From: Alphaproteobacteria bacterium
GTDB taxonomy: Bacteria; Pseudomonadota; Alphaproteobacteria; Micavibrionales; Micavibrionaceae
Assembly: GCA_030750865.1 (NCBI GenBank)
Contig: JASMHE010000013.1
Span: 62,001 to 126,000, forward strand
Direction of reading: 5' to 3'
DNA length: 64,000 nt
Both the position numbers and the translations under genes were made by a program. Numbering within the stretch: the first letter of the stretch is position 1; every line of letters begins with the position of its first letter. The notes under the pieces were generated by a model. That model made no database searches, was not told the origin of the DNA, and saw only the letters and a program-made list of their open reading frames with translations. Positions 59,381-64,000 of this stretch are shown piece by piece.

Positions 59381-59382
59381 TC

Positions 59383-60093
59383 ATGGCAAAAGTAACAAAG
59401 ATTTCAAAAAAGCACGCTGAAAAGATCGATCGATCAAAAGTGTATGGTGTTGATGAAGCTGTGAAGCTTTTGAAGGACTTGGCCAAAGACCGCAAATTTG
59501 CCGAAACATTCGAAATTGCGATGAATCTTGGTATTGATCCGAAGCACGCCGATCAGGCGCTGCGCGGTATGATTGAATTGCCGCACGGTACAGGGTCTTC
59601 TGTGCGCGTTGCTGTTTTCGCCCGTGACGAAAAAGCGGAAGAAGCGAAAAAAGCCGGTGCGGATATCGTTGGTGCGGAAGATCTGGCTGATAAAATTCAG
59701 GCCGGTGAGATGGACTTTGAACGTTGCATCGCCACACCTGATATGATGCCTGTTGTTGGCCGTCTTGGTAAGGTGCTTGGCCCGAAAGGCCTGATGCCGA
59801 ACCCGAAACTGGGTACGGTTACACCGGATGTTGCCAAAGCTGTTGCGTCTGCGAAAGCCGGTGCGATTGAATATCGCGCGGAAAAAGAAGGTATCGTTCA
59901 CGCCGGTGTTGCGAAATCTGATATGACAGATGAAAAGATCGTCGAGAACATCGTGGCCTTTATTTCTGAAATTCAGCGCAACCGCCCGTCAGGTACAAAA
60001 GGAACATATGTTCTGAAGATGACACTGACGACAACAATGGGCCCAGGCCTGAAATTGTCTTTGGACTCGATCGAAGAGAAAAAAGCAGCGTAA
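59383..60093 (+). CDS. rplA: 50S ribosomal protein L1
   Basis: A 236-residue L1 of the large subunit stalk. Key regions: [20 protein letters not shown] and [19 protein letters not shown], the rRNA-binding hallmarks. It binds 23S rRNA and very likely its own mRNA leader upstream of rplK. It is translated from GGAGG two bases after the rplK stop, and a terminator follows. Confidence 0.98.
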   Translation: MAKVTKISKKHAEKIDRSKVYGVDEAVKLLKDLAKDRKFAETFEIAMNLGIDPKHADQALRGMIELPHGTGSSVRVAVFARDEKAEEAKKAGADIVGAEDLADKIQAGEMDFERCIATPDMMPVVGRLGKVLGPKGLMPNPKLGTVTPDVAKAVASAKAGAIEYRAEKEGIVHAGVAKSDMTDEKIVENIVAFISEIQRNRPSGTKGTYVLKMTLTTTMGPGLKLSLDSIEEKKAA

Positions 60094-60114
60094 AGCGACG
60101 ATAGTTATAGATTT

Positions 60115-60148
60115 AAAAAGCGGGCCTGATATTGTCGGGCCCGTTTTT
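60115..60148 (+). terminator. rho-independent terminator after rplA
   Basis: CGGGCC (60121-60126) pairs with GGCCCG (60138-60143), with an A-run before and five Ts after. It separates the rplKA transcript from the rplJL-rpoB unit. Confidence 0.9.
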
Positions 60149-60204
60149 ATATGCGGTTTGTTTTTGACGGTTTTGCGGAGACGTAAAAAAGATTCAAAAA
60201 TATG

Positions 60205-60233
60205 TTGACGTTCTGTCAGCGGTGCGCTAAAAC
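60205..60233 (+). promoter_or_regulatory. sigma-70-type promoter for rplJ-rplL(-rpoB)
   Basis: TTGACG (60205-60210), a 17-base spacer, TAAAAC (60228-60233). It lies between the rplA terminator and the rplJ leader, and would start a leader of about 210 bases. Confidence 0.7.
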
Positions 60234-60239
60234 ACGCGC

Positions 60240-60440
60240 ACGATTACGCAGCCTTTATTGGTTGCCCTGTCCAAGACTACAGGTTTTTCGGAATGGTCCG
60301 GAGGGTAAATCCTGTATAGATAGGAAAATGCATTTTAAGCGGCATGACGATTGTGTCGATCATTTTTTCATTTTCCCCTATTCATGTCTTGGTCTGGTCC
60401 GGTAAAGCCGGATCGCTTTACATTTTGTATTTTTATTTTA
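60240..60440 (+). promoter_or_regulatory. rplJ leader, candidate L10(L12)4-binding region
   Basis: About 200 bases without a gene before rplJ. ACAGG at 60279-60283 can pair either with CCTGT at 60266-60270 (a small hairpin with CCAAGACT in the loop) or with CCTGT at 60311-60315, so two exclusive structures are possible. L10 autoregulation through a leader of this kind is known in other bacteria. I cannot confirm the exact protein site here. Confidence 0.5.
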
Positions 60441-60452
60441 AGGAGAAATGCG

Positions 60453-60971
60453 ATGCCATTGACACGCGCGCAAAAAGAAGAGCAGGTTAAATTCTTGAAT
60501 GAACGTTTCGCAAATGACGAGATCGTCATTGTGACACAAAACGAAGGTTTGACTGTTTCTGAAGTAACAGAACTTCGTGCAAAGCTGCGCGAGCAAGGCG
60601 CAAGCTTCAAAGTGCCGAAAAACACGCTTGCGAAAAGAGCGCTCGAAGGCACACAGTATGAGCAAATCTCAGATATGTTTACAGGCCCGGTTGGTATTGC
60701 AACAGGCGAAGATCCGGTTGCGGCTGCGAAAGCTGCACAAGAGTTCTGCAAGGGTCATAAGAAGTTCGTAATTGTCGGTGGCGCGATGGGCAACGTAAAG
60801 CTTGACCCTGCGGCTGTTGAACAATTGTCGAAGCTGCCGTCTCTGGACGAGCTTCGTGCGAAATTGGTTGGCTTGATCCAGGCACCAGCAACAAAAGTTG
60901 CGACTGTCGTTCAGGCACCAGTGACCAAAGTGGCACGCGTATTTGCCGCTTATGGTGAAAAAGGAGAGTAA
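60453..60971 (+). CDS. rplJ: 50S ribosomal protein L10
   Basis: A 172-residue L10, base of the L7/L12 stalk. Starts MPLTRAQKEEQVKFLNERF, with the 23S-binding N-terminal domain (SFKVPKNTLAKRALEGTQYE), a central KFVIVGGAMGN region and a C-terminal helix for L12 dimers. AGGAGA lies seven bases before the ATG at 60453; the longer upstream frame is not used. It leads rplL by 91 bp. Confidence 0.97.
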   Translation: MPLTRAQKEEQVKFLNERFANDEIVIVTQNEGLTVSEVTELRAKLREQGASFKVPKNTLAKRALEGTQYEQISDMFTGPVGIATGEDPVAAAKAAQEFCKGHKKFVIVGGAMGNVKLDPAAVEQLSKLPSLDELRAKLVGLIQAPATKVATVVQAPVTKVARVFAAYGEKGE

Positions 60972-61062
60972 TTCGGTTTCACCGGTGGGCGGTAAATTGA
61001 ATTTAAAGTCGATAGCTGGAAACAGCTTTTAAAAATGATCAAAAGTAAAAAGGAGAAAAACT

Positions 61063-61446
61063 ATGGCTGCTGATCTAGAGAAAATTGCGGAAGACCTTTC
61101 AAGCTTGACAGTTCTTGAAGCTGCAGAGCTTGCAACACTTCTGGAAGACAAATGGGGCGTATCTGCTGCTGCAGCTGCACCTGTTGCTGTTGCTGCTGCT
61201 GGCGGCGCTGCTGACGGTGGTGCTGCTGAAGAGAAAGACGAATTTGACGTCGTTCTTGCTGCTGCTGGCGGAAACAAAATCGCCGTGATTAAAGAAGTGC
61301 GCGCAATTACAGGTCTTGGCTTGAAAGAAGCCAAAGAGCTGGTTGAAGGTGCACCGAAGCCTCTGAAAGAAGGCGTTAAGAAAGAAGAAGCTGAAGAGCT
61401 GAAGAAGAAGCTTGAAGAAGCCGGCGCATCTGTCGAGCTGAAATAA
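61063..61446 (+). CDS. rplL: 50S ribosomal protein L7/L12
   Basis: A 127-residue L7/L12: N-terminal dimerisation domain ([21 protein letters not shown]), an Ala/Gly-rich hinge and the factor-binding C-terminal domain ([20 protein letters not shown]). It recruits translation GTPases. AAAAGGAG is nine bases before the ATG. A large hairpin follows before rpoB. Confidence 0.98.
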   Translation: MAADLEKIAEDLSSLTVLEAAELATLLEDKWGVSAAAAAPVAVAAAGGAADGGAAEEKDEFDVVLAAAGGNKIAVIKEVRAITGLGLKEAKELVEGAPKPLKEGVKKEEAEELKKKLEEAGASVELK

Positions 61447-61468
61447 GCACTCTTTCTAAGAGATTGTG

Positions 61469-61504
61469 TCTCGGGCAAACGAAGGGTTCCTTCGTCGCCC
61501 GAGA
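61469..61504 (+). other. large hairpin between rplL and rpoB
   Basis: TCTCGGGC (61469) pairs with GCCCGAGA (61497), and inside it ACGAAGG (61479) pairs with CCTTCGT (61489). No T-run follows, so it looks more like an attenuator or RNA-processing site than a full terminator. In E. coli this gap holds a partial terminator and an RNase III site. Confidence 0.6.
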
Positions 61505-61773
61505 TTCGTCTATATGGGATTTTTCTCATAAAAAGGCTTGACAAGAAGGGGCGCGATGCGCCATATATCACTCGCAATTGCACCCGGGATGATTTTGAGT
61601 AATAGAAATTCGACATAGTTTTTATTAATTTTTTCGCCGCTTGACCTTTGACGAGAAGGTTTAAAGTGGCTGTATTTGTTTGTAATTTAATATTCTGCTC
61701 TTGCTGTAAAGTGACGTTTTAAACGGTCCGCATTATACAAGGTCAGAATCAACCAGCGTCAGAAGGTACGGAT
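61505..61773 (+). other. rplL-rpoB intergenic remainder, possible weak promoter
   Basis: About 270 bases without a coding frame I trust. TTGACA at 61538 with CATATA 18 bases on (61562) could be a secondary rpoB promoter. GAAGG seven bases before the rpoB ATG is its ribosome-binding site. Confidence 0.35.
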
Positions 61774-64000
61774 ATGACTGCATCTAAAAAGACTTCAGAA
61801 ACACCAGTGAAAAAACAACCAGCGAATGATGTCGGCAGCTTTACAGGCAGAAAGCGTGTGCGCCGTAATTTCGGTAGTATCAACGAAGTTGCCGATATGC
61901 CGAACCTGATCGAGGTTCAGCGTCGTTCTTATGAGCTTTTCTTGCAGTCTGACGTCCCTGCGGACGAGCGCAAGATGATGGGCTTGCACGAAGTCTTTAC
62001 ATCGGTCTTCCCGATCAAGGATTTCTCTGATCGCGCCGAGATCGACTACGTGAAGTACGAACTTGAAGCACCGAAATATGACGAAGAAGAATGCCGTCAG
62101 CGCGACATGACATATGCCGCGCCGTTGCGTGTTACATTGCGTCTGTCTGTGTTCGATGTGGACGAAGATTCCGGTCTGCGTTCAATCCGCGATATTAAAG
62201 AACAAGATGTTTACATGGTTGATATGCCACTCATGACAGATGAGGGCACGTTCCTTGTAAATGGTACACCGCGTGTGATTGTTTCACAGATGCACCGTTC
62301 ACCGGGTGTCTTCTTCGATCATGATGGCGGTAAAACACATGCCTCCGGTAAGTATCTCTTCTCATCCCGTATCATTCCTTACCGTGGTTCATGGCTTGAT
62401 TTTGAGTTCGACGCGAAAGACCACCTTAATGTGCGTATTGACCGTCGTCGTAAATTGCCGGTCACAACATTCCTGCGTGCTCTTGATAGTGCGGAAACAG
62501 CAGAATACCGTGCGAAATGTGAAGAGAATGACGAGGAAATCGATCCGCTGATGATTCAGGGGATGTCCAATGAGGAAATCCTGGCGACATTCTATGGCCA
62601 AACGATTTACAGCAAAGATAAAAAAGGCTGGAAATGTTCCTTTGATGCAGAGCGCTTCCGTGGCGTGAAGCTTGGGTATGATCTGGTTGATGCCAAAACA
62701 GGCAAAGCTGTTCTGGAAGCCGGTAAGAAAGTCACACCGCGCAAAGCCAAGAAATTGGCCGAAGACGGTCTGAAAGATATTCTTGTCAGTGAAGAGCAGT
62801 TGATCGGCTCTTATCTTGCGATTGACGTCTTTGATAATGAAACAGGTCAGGTTCTGCTTGAAGCAGGTCATGAGCTGACAAAAGACGATCTTGAAACACT
62901 TGAAGAGAAAAATGTGAAAGAACTGCCATTGCTGGCGATTGATCACATCAATATCGGTCCGTACATCCGTAACACATTGACAATCGATAAATGTGATACA
63001 CGCGAAGAAGCGCTGATCGATATTTACCGTGTGATGCGTCCGGGTGAGCCGCCGACCGTTGAATCGGCTGAAGCCCTGTTTGAATCACTGTTCTTCGATC
63101 CTGAGCGTTACGACCTGTCTTCTGTTGGTCGTGTGAAAATGAACGCGCGTCTTGATCTGGATGCAGATGACCAAATGCGTATTTTGCGCCGCGAAGACAT
63201 TCTTGCCATCATCAAATATCTGCATGGCTTGAAAGACGGTATTGGCGACGTTGACGATATCGATAACCTCGGTAACCGTCGTGTGCGTTCTGTCGGTGAA
63301 TTGATGGAAAACCAGATCCGTGTCGGTTTGCTGCGTATGGAACGTGCAATCCGTGAACGTATGTCTTCTGTCGATATCGACACATACATGCCGCACGATT
63401 TGATTAACGCAAAACCGGCTGCGGCTGCTGTGCGTGAATTCTTCGGATCATCACAGTTGTCACAGTTTATGGACCAGACAAACCCATTGTCTGAAATTAC
63501 ACATAAACGCCGTTTGTCGGCGCTTGGTCCGGGTGGTTTGACACGTGAACGTGCCGGTTTCGAGGTACGTGACGTTCACCCGACACACTATGGTCGTATT
63601 TGTCCGATTGAAACACCGGAAGGACCGAACATTGGTCTGATTAACTCACTGGCGACATTTGCGCGTGTGAACCAGTACGGCTTTATCGAAAGCCCGTACC
63701 GCCGCGTTGTTGATGGTAAGGTGACAGACGAAGTTGTTTACATGTCCGCGATGGAAGAAGCCCGCTACACAGTGGCGCAGGCGAACGCCGAGCTTGATAA
63801 AGCAGGCAAGTTTGAAGCCGAGTTGGTTTCATGTCGTGCGGCCGGTGAAAACTTGATGGCGACGCCGGATCAGATTGAGTTCATGGACGTGTCTCCGAAA
63901 CAGATTGTGTCTGTGGCATCTGCGTTGATCCCGTTCCTTGAGAACGACGATGCGAACCGTGCCTTGATGGGGTCTAACATGATGCGTCAGGCTGTGCCGC
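61774..64000 (+). CDS. rpoB: RNA polymerase beta subunit (3' end outside window)
   Basis: The frame from ATG 61774 stays open to the window end, giving the first 742 codons of RpoB. Conserved regions include [55 protein letters not shown] and the rifampicin region [20 protein letters not shown]. In that region the residues matching E. coli Asp516, His526 and Ser531 are wild type (D in FMDQTN, H in ITHKRR, S in RLSALGPGG), so no rifampicin-resistance change is seen there. It follows rplL by 327 bp, in the usual order. Confidence 0.98.
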   Translation, partial: MTASKKTSETPVKKQPANDVGSFTGRKRVRRNFGSINEVADMPNLIEVQRRSYELFLQSDVPADERKMMGLHEVFTSVFPIKDFSDRAEIDYVKYELEAPKYDEEECRQRDMTYAAPLRVTLRLSVFDVDEDSGLRSIRDIKEQDVYMVDMPLMTDEGTFLVNGTPRVIVSQMHRSPGVFFDHDGGKTHASGKYLFSSRIIPYRGSWLDFEFDAKDHLNVRIDRRRKLPVTTFLRALDSAETAEYRAKCEENDEEIDPLMIQGMSNEEILATFYGQTIYSKDKKGWKCSFDAERFRGVKLGYDLVDAKTGKAVLEAGKKVTPRKAKKLAEDGLKDILVSEEQLIGSYLAIDVFDNETGQVLLEAGHELTKDDLETLEEKNVKELPLLAIDHINIGPYIRNTLTIDKCDTREEALIDIYRVMRPGEPPTVESAEALFESLFFDPERYDLSSVGRVKMNARLDLDADDQMRILRREDILAIIKYLHGLKDGIGDVDDIDNLGNRRVRSVGELMENQIRVGLLRMERAIRERMSSVDIDTYMPHDLINAKPAAAAVREFFGSSQLSQFMDQTNPLSEITHKRRLSALGPGGLTRERAGFEVRDVHPTHYGRICPIETPEGPNIGLINSLATFARVNQYGFIESPYRRVVDGKVTDEVVYMSAMEEARYTVAQANAELDKAGKFEAELVSCRAAGENLMATPDQIEFMDVSPKQIVSVASALIPFLENDDANRALMGSNMMRQAVP

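Overview
The window looks like ordinary chromosome of a Gram-negative alphaproteobacterium with a G+C content near one half. The basis is the secE-nusG-rplK-rplA-rplJ-rplL-rpoB order with alphaproteobacterial-looking ribosomal proteins, the split glycine decarboxylase (GcvPA plus GcvPB), and many envelope systems that need an outer membrane (TonB receptor, RND pumps, TolC-type channels, an LpxR-like lipid A deacylase). A Micavibrio-like or Rhodospirillales-like lineage is possible, but that is a guess. I see no rRNA, tRNA, insertion sequence, prophage or CRISPR array.

Layout. 1-4.5 kb: a 5'-truncated CXXCXGXG zinc-finger membrane protein, a RhlE-type DEAD-box helicase with a pentapeptide-repeat tail, and a class I/II aminotransferase. 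4.6-11 kb: a DUF2946-like protein, an OprC/NosA-type copper TonB receptor, a TonB protein, and a MacAB/Lol-type ABC set (adaptor, FtsX-like permease, ATPase). 11-16.3 kb: VIT/CCC1 metal transporter, LOG-family enzyme, MBL/beta-CASP nuclease, tandem universal stress protein and SulP transporter. 16.5-23.1 kb: TetR repressor diverging from an acrAB-oprM-like RND pump, with a palindromic operator lying over both promoters.

23.2-40.2 kb is the most interesting region. It holds a TolC-family channel, an OmpR-family response regulator, and, diverging from it, a run of eight genes. These encode an unusual Asp/Gly/Val/Ile-rich repetitive protein of about 770 residues, two overlapping type I secretion ABC proteins, a HlyD adaptor, a receiver/anti-sigma-kinase-like ATPase protein, a CHASE hybrid histidine kinase with two receivers and an Hpt domain, a receiver protein with an unrecognised N-terminal domain, and a second hybrid kinase with Hpt. 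Both ABC proteins lack several canonical ATPase residues (Q-loop, signature, H-loop, plus Walker B Glu or Walker A Thr). I read this as a dedicated secretion system for an acidic surface or extracellular protein under phosphorelay control. The OmpR regulator is the only recognisable DNA-binding output, and 11-bp phased repeats in the divergent promoter region are its likely target.

40.3-50.6 kb: cytochrome b561, LpxR-like deacylase, LrgAB/CidAB-like pair, M20-type amidohydrolase, a second RND pump (channel-adaptor-pump order) and a DUF4282 protein. 50.8-56.3 kb: the glycine cleavage system, with gcvT separated from gcvH-gcvPA-gcvPB by an oppositely oriented FkbM-type methyltransferase. 56.3-57.7 kb: a P-loop kinase-like protein and an RMD1/DUF155 protein. 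58-64 kb: the secE-nusG-ribosomal protein-rpoB block, with a leader before rplK that resembles the L1 site of 23S rRNA, a sigma-70-like promoter and leader before rplJ, and a large hairpin between rplL and rpoB. rpoB runs off the end of the window.
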